A program made the translations under genes and the position numbers. Of a stretch of DNA of 64,000 bases, positions 1-11,296 are shown piece by piece. The DNA is from Nematostella vectensis (lineage: Eukaryota > Cnidaria > Anthozoa > Actiniaria > Edwardsiidae): the NCBI RefSeq assembly GCF_932526225.1, contig NC_064040.1, positions 10,206,856 through 10,270,855 of the forward strand, in the 5' to 3' direction. The notes beneath the pieces are model-generated. The model worked only from the letters and a program-made list of their open reading frames with translations, was not told the origin of the DNA and made no database searches. Within the stretch, counting starts at the first letter, position 1; every line of letters begins with the position of its first letter.

Positions 1-74
1 AGTGACATGCAAAGCTACCCGTCTCCCCGCGTTGGGTTGAAGCCATTCAAGGGCAGTGAAAAAATACCGTTCGT

Positions 75-140
75 CTAATCAGAACCGCGAACGACTTTTC
101 TTCACGGTGAAAAAACATCGTTCGCGCCTCTGATTTGCTG
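75..140. repeat. Short inverted repeat near the window start
   Basis: AATCAGAACCGCGAACGA (from about 79) pairs imperfectly with CGTTCGCGCCTCTGATT (from about 118). It may be part of a palindromic repeat extending left of the window. Otherwise nothing recognisable lies in 1-340. Confidence 0.4.
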
Positions 141-339
141 AGGCCAGTGAAAGAACGAAAATTTACTGAATATGTTTTCAGTGAGTATTTTTCAGCATGT
201 ATGTAATAAAATATAATATTTCTTTCTTGTGAAGTTGTCTTGCCTCGGATGTTTCACCAGAATCACTGAGTGTAGATAGACAACTTTCTCGAGATTGTTG
301 GTAAAATATGCTTACTCTTTCAAGGAACGTCCCCCGACG

Positions 340-740
340 ATTACAATAAAGGCACTTTTTTACACAAACCATCGCTATCTCTTCTTAGTGAAAGTTGGCA
401 CAATATCGGATACCGGGGGATTAAACCAGACTCATATTGTACACAATCCATCGCTACCTCTTCTTGCTGATGATTAGTAAAATGTCGGATATCGGGGGTT
501 TTATCAGATCCATTATTGTACACAATCCATTGCTAGCTCTTCTTGTGGAAGATTGGTAAAATGTCGGATATCGGGGGTTCTACCAAATCCATTATCGTAC
601 ACAATCCATGGCTACCTTTTCTTATTGTCGATTTGCAAAATGTCGGATGCCGGGAGTTTTACCAGATCCATTATTGTACACAATCCATCGCTACTTCTTC
701 TTAGTGATGGTTGGTAAAATGTCCGATCCCGGAGCGTTGC
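340..740. repeat. ~80-bp tandem array copying the 3' end of the FG-GAP gene
   Basis: Five units at about 80-bp spacing share ACACAATCCAT followed by CGCTACCTCTTCTT and GTAAAATGTCGGAT (units begin near 362, 440, 520, 600 and 678). The last unit is the true end of the coding region (stop at 691-693, codons for DILPTITKKK upstream). The others lie downstream in transcription sense and are degenerate copies of those codons plus stop. Small open frames here are by-products. Confidence 0.85.
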
Positions 741-3700
741 CGATCAGCACTAGCAGCAAGCAAGCCATCGTCAGAAATGGTGTCAGCAGATACCAGTGGA
801 TGTCTTCAAGATAGTGTGTATTGAGGCTGCATGGTAAATAAGAACACGATAGTGATATTCTGACGAGGGTTTGATGGTCCATTAGCATAAAATAATTATC
901 GTTCAGGAACCGGAGGGAAGGCGTTATTTGACGAACTTAAGTTAAAAAAAAACTACACACTCAAAATAAGTTTTGCTTTCACAGAAATAAAATAATTACG
1001 CTCAACTGAAAACAATTAAGAAAGTTTTAAATCAATGTTCAATAAATCTTGTATGATAGACCAGGTCAGTCAGCCCCCCCCTACCCCCCCCCCCCACACA
1101 CACACACACATACACCTTCAAGAGACTCGAGTTCACTCACACACTTACAAGGGTTCTCCTTGCCCCTTGATTTACCTGACATGGAAAGAGTCTTCAAAGC
1201 ACTGATTGTTTGGAGTGGTAACTCGGATGGTCAATACGGCCCTTAGTGGCTCACTCGGCAGGACGAGATTCTCCATGTACACCCCAGGGGCATCAAACGT
1301 CTTGTTCAGCGCTACTTGTCTGTTCCCAAATAATACCTACCCAAATATGCACAAGAAAAGTGAAACGTTAAAGGTCCTGTTGACATCCTATGTCAAACAA
1401 ATTCCATTATCCACATTTGACATTTTGTCGTTGACCATGTGGCGATTCTACTTCCTGAAAAAAAATGCACCCTAAATGTTGTACCACTAATTTGGAACCC
1501 TCGATTTCAAGAACCTCTATATAACGAACAGATTTCCCCAGTTAAAACTTCGTTAAATCGAGGTTTTGTCTATGCACATGTCTAGGCCTACGTCTGCCAC
1601 TAGATCATCCTATACGTCCACTTCTGAGTCTATGTCAATGTCTACGTCTTAGTGACGAATATCCAGCGCACCTTTGTTTTGTAGTTATTCCACCTTAGAT
1701 CGTTGGGCTGTATATCAATGATTTCAAATTCTAGGGGGTACGAAGAGCCGCTAAACTGCGTAAGGAGCCGCGTGGCCTTTGTAAGGGACACGCCAACCTT
1801 AGAAAGAAAAACTCAATGTAAGGGAGACATCTTCAACAGAATGTTAAAGAGCCTACATGTTCAACTGCACAAGTATAGCGGGACCCAACTGGTTCAGTTT
1901 TGTAGACATCATTTAGACTGTTGGTCAATAGGAAACTATGACGTCATGAGAATATGGAGCAATAAGGCATCATGACGTCACGACAATGTGGGCAATCATA
2001 ACGCAAAAGTAGGCATATGGCATCGATGAATACCACAAAATCACCATTACTGTTGCAGGGATATATTTAATTCTTGCTCACTCCATATTTTGTTCACATG
2101 GGAAAGAGAAAGGAAAGGAAGCTGGGCCGACTTTAACCAGAATTGCAGAATTACTCTGGATTAACATTACACGGGGTCTTATTCGGACTGCTATATAAGG
2201 CGCACTGTGCCTCCACGCAGTTTTCATGGACGAGAGAGCGTTAGTATGTTAATGCCCCTTTTGGTTATGCGGCCAAGTACAGACACTAAAGATGGACTCT
2301 GCCTTTTTCATCGGTTCTTAAACGTCCCACAATAATAGGTTGGCTAGGTAGGTTTTGCGGGACCGCCATTAAACGTAGTCATCCGAGCCTCGAGGAATAC
2401 ACAGTCCCCAATGTAGAGGGACAGAATTTTACACCTTAGAAAAAAGTCGACCTGTCCTGGGTTCGTACCCCGGCCCTCTTGCTTTAGAAGCGAAGCCCGT
2501 ACCACTGAGCTATCGTACCACACTCTATAGCCACACCTTTATTAATATAGTTTTTGCGCAGTCAGTAAATAACGGAGGGAGGGGGGATTTGTACCTTGCC
2601 GGAGTAGAAGGTGGTGCCCGTACATGGAGCCGTTGCTGCTGCCCATGAGAACAAGTCTGTGCGAACACCGATACCACCGCCACCACTGGTGGGACAAAAC
2701 ACAAACACAACGAAGCATTTGTTTTTATGAATGTTACCTTCTAGGGATAAGTGAGCTTTAAAATAAATCTGGCTATAAACACATCGGTATCAGTTAGACC
2801 AAGAAAGAAGCCTAAAATATCAAACGTGCAAATCGTGAACTATAGACAGCTCTTTCTTTGTTTAAGAACAAATGGCGAATTCAGCTCTAAGCCACAGTTG
2901 TTCATGTACATGTCTGTAACAATGCAAACACCATATTTGGGAACGGGTCTGAAGCAGTGCAGGCACCATGTTTGGAAACAAAAGAGTATGCAACACTGCA
3001 AGCACCATATTTGGAAACGAGTATGTAACACTGCAGGCACCATATTTGGAAACGAGTATGCAACACTGCAAGCACCATATTTGGAAACGAGTATGCAACA
3101 CTGCAAGCACCATATTTGGAAACGAGTATGCAACACTGCAGGCACCATATTTGGAAACGAGTATGTAACACTGCAGGCACCATATTTGGAAACGAGTATG
3201 CAACACTGCAAGCACCATATTTGGAAACGAGTATGCAACACTGCAAGCACCATATTAGGAAACGAGTATGTAACACTGCAGGCACCATATTTGGAAACGA
3301 GTATGTAACACTGCAAGCACCATATTTGGAAACGAGTATGCAACACTGCAAGCACCATATTAGGAAACGAGTATGTAACACTGCAAGCACCATATTTGGA
3401 AACGAGTATGCAACACTGCAGGCACCATATTTGGAAACGAGTATGTAACACTGCAAGCACCATATTTGGAAACGAGTATGCAACACTGCAAGCACCATAT
3501 TAGGAAACGAGTATGTAACACTGCAGGCACCATATTTGGAAACGAGTATGTAACACTGCAAGCACCATATTAGGAAACGAGTATGCAACATTGCAAGCAC
3601 CATATTTGGAAACGAGTATGTAACACTGCAGGCACCATATTTGGAAACGAGTATGTAACACTGCAGGCACCATATTTGGAAACGAGTATGCAACACTGCA

Positions 3701-6700
3701 AGCACCATATTAGGAAACGAGTATGTAACACTGCAGGCACCATATTTGGAAACGAGTATGTAACACTGCAAGCACCATATTTGGAAACGAGTATGCAACA
3801 CTGCAAGCACCATATTAGGAAACGAGTATGTAACACTGCAAGCACCATATTTGGAAACGAGTATGCAACACTGCAGGCACCATATTTGGAAACGAGTATG
3901 TAACACTGCAAGCACCATATTTGGAAACGAGTATGCAACACTGCAAGCACCATATTAGGAAACGAGTATGTAACACTGCAGGCACCATATTTGGAAACGA
4001 GTATGCAACACTGCAAGCACCATATTAGGAAACGAGTATGTAACACTGCAGGCACTATATTTGGAAACGAGTATGTAACACTGCAGGCACCATATTTGGA
4101 AACGAGTATGCAACACTGCAAGCACCATATTTGGAAACGAGTATGTAACACTGCAAGCACCATATTTGGAAACGAGTATGTAACACTGCAAGCACCATAT
4201 TTGGAAACGAGTATGTAACACTGCAAGCACTATATTTGGAAACGAGTATGTAACACTGCAAGCACTATATTTGGAAACGAGTATGTAACACTGCAAGCAC
4301 CATATTTGGAAACGAGTATGTAACACTGCAAGCACCATATTTGGAAACGAGTATGTGACACTCCAAGCACCATATTTGGAAACGAGTATGTAACACTGCA
4401 AGCACCATATTTGGAAGCGAGTATGCAACACTGCAAGCACCATATTTGGAAACAAAAGAGTAGAATATGGGGAACATTATCAGTCTAACAGCCGCTTATC
4501 TTAGAAGGTGAGCATACATGCTTGCAATAATAAATACTAGCACAATAGCAAGGAAATTATGGCGCATGAAGTTTTTTTTCTTATCTAAAACCGATAATTT
4601 AAACGCTTTACTAACTGTAGGAGACCTCACCCGTCCTTGGTCGTGTTTCCAGGGTATCCAAGGCAGAGTAATGTACCGTCAGTACCCCCCACAATCAGCT
4701 CCATGCCCGGTTTCCATGGTAGCAGGTCAGCAGTAACAGCCGAGGCGAGTGAGTCCACACCAGTCCTGATGATCTCAGTACATCGGTCTGTTCCCCGGAT
4801 GATGGCTAAAGTTCCGTCAAGAAGGGGGACAACCTGAAATGTTTAAACACAGCGATAACCCGTTAATGAATAACAATCAGACAGGCCAGTACTCATAAGA
4901 TGAAAATACGTTTTTGTAAAGAAATTGTGCACTACAAATTCGAGATTATGCGCTAAAAGCAATAAAAAAATTGCTGGCGTTTATCAATGGCTGTCTTTTG
5001 AAATGAGTGAAAAATGGCCATAATATGCCAGATTTAAAATGCAGCTAAAGTTCTTAGTTCTTGATATAACTAATCTGTTAGAAATGTCAGTATTTTAATT
5101 TTTTGCATAAAACACAAGTTTTCCCCTTTTGTAATCGGCACCGAAAGACACATCCCCATCATTTCCAAGAATCAGAATTCCCAATTCCCTCTGCATAGGA
5201 ATTTTGATTTTGCTAGTGTCCCTTATTGTACTCACAATATCGAGACCAGAACTTTCCCCTGGGTGTAGCTTTGTAATTAGCACAGCTGCCCGCAGCTCAT
5301 CCGGCATTTTGACTGGCCAGCCAGGTACGACCTTTCCTTGGTCACCACTCAAAGCCCAAATATATCTACAGCAAAATGGTAAATAGGACACCCATGGGTA
5401 AGCGAGTTGTAGTAAAAGCATTTGTTGATCACCACTCACACCCCAAACATACCTAGAGTACAAGGGTAACAAGATGGCCATGACTGAGCGAGTTCTAGTA
5501 CAAAAACGTAGACTGATCACGTGGCTATGAAAGCCAAACAAACTATAATGACATACTATTGTCAACATCATTTTCCATTAAGTCCTATTTTATGTTCAAA
5601 ATCTCTAAACACAGAAAGGCTTTTGTTTGGCTGTCACAATCTTGGCACAATAAAATTTTAAAACCTCTTAGCTCTAGTCTATTCCTTCTTTTGAACATTA
5701 TTCTTATGCATACTGTTGTGCACTCACCCATCATAAGTTGCAAAAACCACCTCTAACGGCCCATCTCCGTTGATATCTGCAACACGGATACCTGCGGCGG
5801 CAGAACCAGACACCCTTCCTTCCCAAACCTGAGCCGAAAACATGCCTATCAGTACGCAGTTGATTAAAGAAAGTCTATCAGCTGTCATTACAGATGTTAT
5901 CCTCTGTAATTCTAGAGTCCATCTTATGATTGTCTTATAATTTAGTATTGATAAGTCGAGTATTTGATTTAGCTTTATTCATTCTCTTTTACACATCCTC
6001 CGTAACCCAGGGTGTCAATTACAGCATACATATGTAACAAGGTGAAAAGATGAGGCGGAACAAGGTGGCGGTGGTAGAGGAGAGAACTGAGAGAGAAATC
6101 GCGATTTCTCCCACTCTGCTGCCTCTTCCCTGTGCCTCCTTATGTTAACTTTGATGTTCCCGGTTCCCAAGGTACACAATGATTTTCTTGTAACCATCAT
6201 AAATCGATGCATTATAAGCTAATGTTTTCAATCAGAATATCTGATCGTATTTGCTTCACTCATGGGTATAAGAGCGTGACTCCTTAAATGTACTTATTCT
6301 AGTAATTGAATAAATACAATATTAAAATATTATATATTTACAATATTGTATACAAGTTTACCATTTTTCCAGAGAGATCTGTACAAGCTACATTCCCGCT
6401 ATCATCAATTGATACCAGTTCTACTGCCCCATCATCATTTACATCAGCTACTGTGACCTACAACAGACAATGGGTTATGCAAATACAGCACCTTAGCCCT
6501 GTAGGCTACCCATGGAGGTATAGAAACAGGCCCGTAGCCAGGGTGGTTCGGGGGGTTCGGACGAACCCCCCCACCCGGCTTGAAGGTCCGCTCAGAACAA
6601 ACACAAATATATAACGTTTGGCTGGAGATATACCGTGCACATCAATATACATGTATCTTTAAAATGACTATAAAAATCTTTTCATAATAATTATCTTTAT

Positions 6701-9700
6701 GATATGTTAAAAAGCACCATATTTATAACATTTTAAATACAAGATTGATTACCTAATGGAGAGGGGTATACCTTAAATTGGGTCCGCTAAAATGGAAAAA
6801 CGAACCACCCCGCTCAAAATCCTGGCTACGGGGCCTGAGACGTGAGCCAACAAGCCCCTATTGTGGCATGGCTTAAATGATACGGTACCTGTCCTTGTAG
6901 GCTATCCATGGAGGTGAGTGTCTCTGGCTGAGATTTCCTGCTGCTCACAAGGAAGAGGTTTCCTGTGGAGGTGCCAATAACCACACTTGTGTTGTCAACT
7001 ATGGTTGGTGAAGACAGGCAGTACCCAGGATATGGGCTTGATCTCTGAAAATACCATTTAAACCAAATATGTTTTAGTCTGCATATAATTACACATAGTT
7101 ATAGACTTGATAAAAAATGTGTTAATGAATTTGTTCTAAACTTCTTTGTGAATCATTTAAAACTGCTTTGAAATGCAGGAAGAGTTTTGTTGAAAAGCTA
7201 CTGTATATTTCCATCTTCAGGGACACATCGAGAGAGAGGGTCAGAGGGGTTCAGACCCCACCCAGCTCATTTCCATTTTCAGGCGCATGTTCAGCCAGGG
7301 GGTCTGAGGGCCCAGACGCCACCCTGCTCGTGTGAAGAGATGGGTTCGACTCCAATCGACCCCTTATATTGTTAGTTAGGAAGACGGTTGATTAGATGTG
7401 TGAATTTATATAGAAAATGTTTCAAGATGGATCTAGTGACCTATTACGATAGCTAAGGAAACTGATTTGAGCTTAATTGAATTACTATTCTGGAACCCAC
7501 CCTGTGTTTTTCTCAAGCCATGCCCAAAATATGTGTATTGTGTAATTATTCATGGGGGAGGGGCAGAGTTTTACCTTTGTGACCTCTAGAATAGAATGAA
7601 AGATGATCTTCCCAGAGTCAAGGTCAAAAACGACAAGGCCACATCCAAGGTAGTTCTCTGCCTCTTCTTCTGAGAGTGCAGTGAGTGGTGGTGTGAACGA
7701 CATCCTGTAATCATGAAATCAAATTAAAAGTGAGGGACTACAGTAAAAAATGTTGCTTTGGTCATCCCTCTCTAGTCTCTAAAAAATACTACTTCTGTTC
7801 AGCAAATCTTTTCATTGGCTGTCAGCTGCATGATGTCATCAAGCTGCACTATAGCCATTGAAACATTCTAAAAATTCTGATACTGTATACTGTATTGACA
7901 TGCCTGAGGACAAAGGACATGAAGCTCCTCAACAACATGTCTGATGATATGGAAGATCAAATCAAATGGTGTTTTGGGAATTGTTGCAGAAAAAGCAGTT
8001 TGCAAAACTGGATTAAGGTATGTATGCTCAAAAGCCTTATTCCAGAACTTGATTTTGGGCCTTCTAAGTAAGATGTGTTTGATCTAAAGTGGTTTGCATG
8101 CATTGAGAAAGATTAGTAAAGATGCATTAGATCAAAAAACAGTTTTTTCTTTCTCTTTCACATAGAAATTATTTACTTAGTTTCATGATCAAAATGCAGG
8201 GCACCTCTTCCCCACCACACAACAGTTTTTTTCTTAAATTACAGTACAATGAAATGACCAAAAGGGACATTGTTGTACCCTCACAGTTTTTTTTCATGTC
8301 TCTCTAACCTGTTCCACCACCCGTCCAGTATTTCTAGACCAGCTATGGCCCAGCAACAACAAGCTCATTCTTATGGCATAATCCCTCACACCTTAAAAAA
8401 TAACACAGTCATCATTCTATGTTTACCTTTCATGTCCAAAATAAAAGTTTACAGCAGCAACAAGCTCATTTTCGTGTCCATCATTGTTGAAATCAGTGAT
8501 TACAGGTGTGGAAAGAACATGAGGGTCAACATACACCCATACCCCATCTGTTGACACCCCAGATGGGCATCGCCCAGGATGGCGCTGGGACCATAAAGGG
8601 TCCCCTTGTGTTGGTGAATTCTGTTGTGAATGCATAAATGCATTATTAATTAATGAAGACAATGACAGACAACACTGGTACAGTTGTACAAGTAGCTTGT
8701 GTTTTTAAAACAACTGAAGAAATGTTACAATGAACAGCACAAAAATCTTTTTCCTACCAAGCCTAAAAAATAAATGAAGGGCTCTGTTATAAGATAACAA
8801 GAAGAATTTTATGGCTTACTCTATTATGCAATTTTATGGTTTGAGCAAAATTTATGTCAACCTTTTCAATTTCAAAACGCAAATTCAGAATGAGAATTCA
8901 GATGAAAGTTGGACAAATATTGTGTATAAATATTGGATTACTTTATCACTTTCCTTGCAGCATCTACGCACAAAAATGCAATGTGGTAGAGTAAACCATC
9001 TATAACAAATAAGGATTGAAATAATTTATTTTTGTGGTGGAAAGAATACCAGAAGGCCCAGAGAAACCCTTGCGGCAAAGATGAAAGCCAACAAACTCAA
9101 CTCAAAATGGCAAAAAGGCTAAGGGCCTGTAAATGGCACTTACACGGGTGAATTAATACCTTTTCCAGGAATTCCTTGGTATCACTAACATACATGTATC
9201 ATACCTTATCCAGGAATTCCCTGGTATCACAGAGCTGTGCATCATCTCTTGGATTATATAATGTAGGGTTTGCTCTCCTCTGTTGCAGATCATCAAGTGT
9301 GATCGTGAACCATTTCTTTTTCAGCTTTAGACAAGGTACCTTCAAATGGATAAAGTGAGCCATCAGAAGCAGCAAAATACAAATACGTTAATTCAACACT
9401 TATGACTCATGGTAAAAGACGGTACATGAGAAAAATTATCACTATTTGCATCAATAAATCAACTGTGAAAAATATTTAGTGTCACTTTATGTTTTATATG
9501 GCTTTTAATTAATAGGTATCATTTAGGCCACTGCACATATCCACAAAAACATCCTGACCTGTTTACAGTCACTGGACTTTGTTGCTTCAATTAACAGAAT
9601 AAAGACATACAGCTCAAACTTAACAAACTACAGTATTTTTCTATACCTGTTTATACAGTAGAATCACAACATACTAAAATGCATACTTACTGTTACCAAA

Positions 9701-10918
9701 ATTGTAGCCTCATTGGGTGAAAAAATTCTGTCTGTAACTAGTTTTAATAACCTTAGTAAAATAATTATTATACTTGCTGTAGTGCATAAAGTACCTGCAA
9801 TGTTCTTCCATATAAGAGGTGTCCATCCATGTCAATAAACACCACTTTAGAATCTGATGTTGTCACAACCATCTCCATCAGGCCATCCTTATCAATGTCA
9901 TACTGCAATTAAGACACATAAGGTAATTAGTTTAAATTATTTATGTAGTTCATACATACAGTACTGAAGTCATCGAATGCCTGAGGCTCTGGTTGACGCT
10001 CTTGTAAGGACCTGTGCAAACAGCTCTGCTTTTACATTGTTGGGAGTTGCAGGTGGAGCTGGGAAAAGTTTTTGGTCAACACATAAATATTACTAGTACA
10101 CTAGTATTTACTGTAGCTTGTATTTACAACTACTACTAATGTTGACAAGAACAACACAAAAACGTATTTCTTTACAAGTCTAAAAAATGATTGTTCCTTG
10201 GTAAACTGAGCAAGACAAGAGCAAGATAGGCTTAAAGAGTTTATTTGCACTAACTCAGAAACCTGTATGCCTTAGGAACCCTAGCCAAGTGGGGGGCTAT
10301 CAGTAGTGGATCTAGGGGTAGGGTTTAGTGGGTCGCCATAATGAAAATTTATTTATCCTCCATCTTCACGGCTGTCAAAACAAGCTGGTAACCGCCAGAG
10401 GCCGGCTGGGTACTTCACATTTTATTGCCAGCTAGTTTTTGTGTAATGTTTAAAATAAATAATATTTTTTGAGATTTTGAGACACTTTTTGGGTCAAACC
10501 TCTCACAGCCTGCTCCTTTTTTTAAGCAACTGCCTACTTCAGTACATTTAGACAGCCCTGTAATCTTCATTGTGTGCATGCATTCTGTGAAACATGCAAT
10601 AAACATCCTCACCATCAGCGGTGCTGCATGAAAATTTGAGCCAGCAATTGTGATCGGCCATCCACTAAGACACAGTCCAGTGCTTCCATCAATGACTGAC
10701 ACCTGACCATCAAATGTTGCCACAGCGACATCCTTAATGTTATCGCCATTGACATCAACAATGAGTGGACTTGAGACTATTGGCGCTGTCCCAGCCTCGG
10801 ATAGCCACGCCTGATTTAAGGAATAGTGGCAATCGTGGGAAAGAACAGAGGGGAGCCGCTCCAACGTGACCACCAACATCAGAAACATGAATGCTTTAGT
10901 AAAATTTAGTTGAATCAT
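691..10918 (-). CDS. FG-GAP repeat single-pass membrane protein (12 exons)
   Basis: Exons in coding order are 10918-10613, 9902-9795, 9324-9205, 8620-8427, 7704-7575, 7044-6889, 6457-6362, 5828-5728, 5365-5236, 4833-4631, 1319-1176 and 826-691. All junctions are GT-AG and in phase, and the total of 1824 nt gives 607 residues. The N-terminus is a hydrophobic signal peptide (start 10918, or in frame at 10927 or 10981). Calcium-loop motifs of FG-GAP type recur: DVNGDNIKD, DIDKDGLME, DFNNDGHEN, DVNDDGAVE and DINGDGPLE, consistent with an integrin-alpha-like or DEX1-like beta-propeller facing the lumen or outside. A beta-rich stretch precedes a C-terminal membrane segment (LLTPFLTMACLLLVLIG) and a short tail ending TITKKK. 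KKK at the end could be an ER-retrieval signal, which is inference. The function is unknown; the closest family I can name is DEX1-like FG-GAP proteins. Exon 11 is the least certain because its acceptor has a weak pyrimidine tract. Confidence 0.85.
2340..2530 (-). mobile_element. tRNA-derived SINE-like repeat
   Basis: Read on the minus strand, about 2519 to 2450 resembles a tRNA head: an A-box-like TAGCTCAGTGGTACG followed about 35 nt later by a B-box-like GGGGTACGAACCC. The matching body (ACAGTCCCCAATGTAGA, then TTTTACACCTT on the plus strand) occurs again, diverged, near 40,590-40,760. Two dispersed copies sharing a non-tRNA body favour a SINE over a functional tRNA gene. The cloverleaf is poor and lacks a good acceptor stem. 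Confidence 0.6.
2985..4455. repeat. 35-bp minisatellite, about 42 copies
   Basis: A near-perfect 35-bp unit, AACGAGTATGCAACACTGCA followed by AGCACCATATTTGGA, repeats about 42 times with a few alternating variants (GCAA/GTAA, TTGG/TAGG, AGGC/AAGC). It lies in the intron between exons 10 and 11 of the FG-GAP gene. Because 35 is not a multiple of 3 and the unit lacks stops in several frames, it gives long open frames on both strands (up to 338 codons). These encode 35-residue repeats and have no other sign of being genes. Confidence 0.95.
5338..5512. repeat. ~90-bp duplication across the exon 9 acceptor of the FG-GAP gene
   Basis: The segment beginning GGTCACCACTCAAAGCCCAA (5340) is repeated, diverged, from about 5430 as GATCACCACTCACACCCCAA. 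The first copy holds the working acceptor at 5365. The second gives a decayed acceptor and partial exon upstream of it in transcription order. Confidence 0.7.
6527..6837. mobile_element. MITE with CAGGCCCGTAGCC ends
   Basis: The left end CAGGCCCGTAGCCAGG is matched by the inverted right end CCTGGCTACGGGGCCTG, about 310 bp apart, with no coding capacity. It sits in intron 6 of the FG-GAP gene. I see no clean target-site duplication. Related GTTCGGAC/ACCCCCCC-rich and CCTGGCTACG fragments occur near 7230-7330, 39,150-39,190 and 42,110-42,260. Confidence 0.75.
9158..9231. repeat. 43-bp tandem duplication across the exon 3 donor of the FG-GAP gene
   Basis: ATACCTTTTCCAGGAATTCC at 9158 repeats as ATACCTTATCCAGGAATTCC at 9201, followed in both by a GGTATCAC tail. 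The second copy holds the real exon end and donor (9205). The first lies downstream in the intron and retains a donor-like GGTAT. Confidence 0.75.
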
Positions 10919-11296
10919 TTTGATCATAGAACGGTAACAGTGTTCGAGGAATTGATCGAATAACGTATTCAACTGTAACATATCTGCCAATTAGCTGGAC
11001 CCTTGCAGTAAAGTAAAAATCCACTTCACAAACCACGCCGCCATTTTTCAAAACAAAACAAGCACTCGAGCATTGTGGTCAGCGGACAATAATTATGAAT
11101 TTTCACCGAGACAGACATTGTTTTGAAAGTACAGTTTTTGTTCGTTTTTCAATTTCAAATGACTAAAAGAGTTTACGCTAGAAGCCCTGAACCTACAAAC
11201 AAGAAATAAATTCAGTTTCATGGTCGTGGAAATATGTCAATCTAGAGGGTGACATTTGAGTTGTGGGTTACCTGTGGTGTTCTTTGTGTCTTCAAG
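10919..11296. promoter_or_regulatory. Shared intergenic region of FG-GAP gene and MED6
   Basis: The start codons of the minus-strand FG-GAP gene (10918) and plus-strand MED6 (11297) are 378 bp apart and diverge, so one region must hold both promoters. I see no clear TATA box at a fixed distance. The ATG of MED6 lies in AAGATGGCGG, a strong initiation context. Confidence 0.55.

Noticed and set aside
2450-2520. Functional tRNA gene on the minus strand
   Set aside because: Box motifs are present but stems do not pair well, and the body recurs elsewhere, favouring a SINE.
2985-4455. CRISPR-like repeat array
   Set aside because: The repeats are directly adjacent with no unique spacers, and the DNA is eukaryotic.
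2840-4477. Long open frames (up to 338 codons) on both strands
   Set aside because: They are produced by the 35-bp tandem array, occur in several overlapping frames and both strands, and lack any independent evidence.
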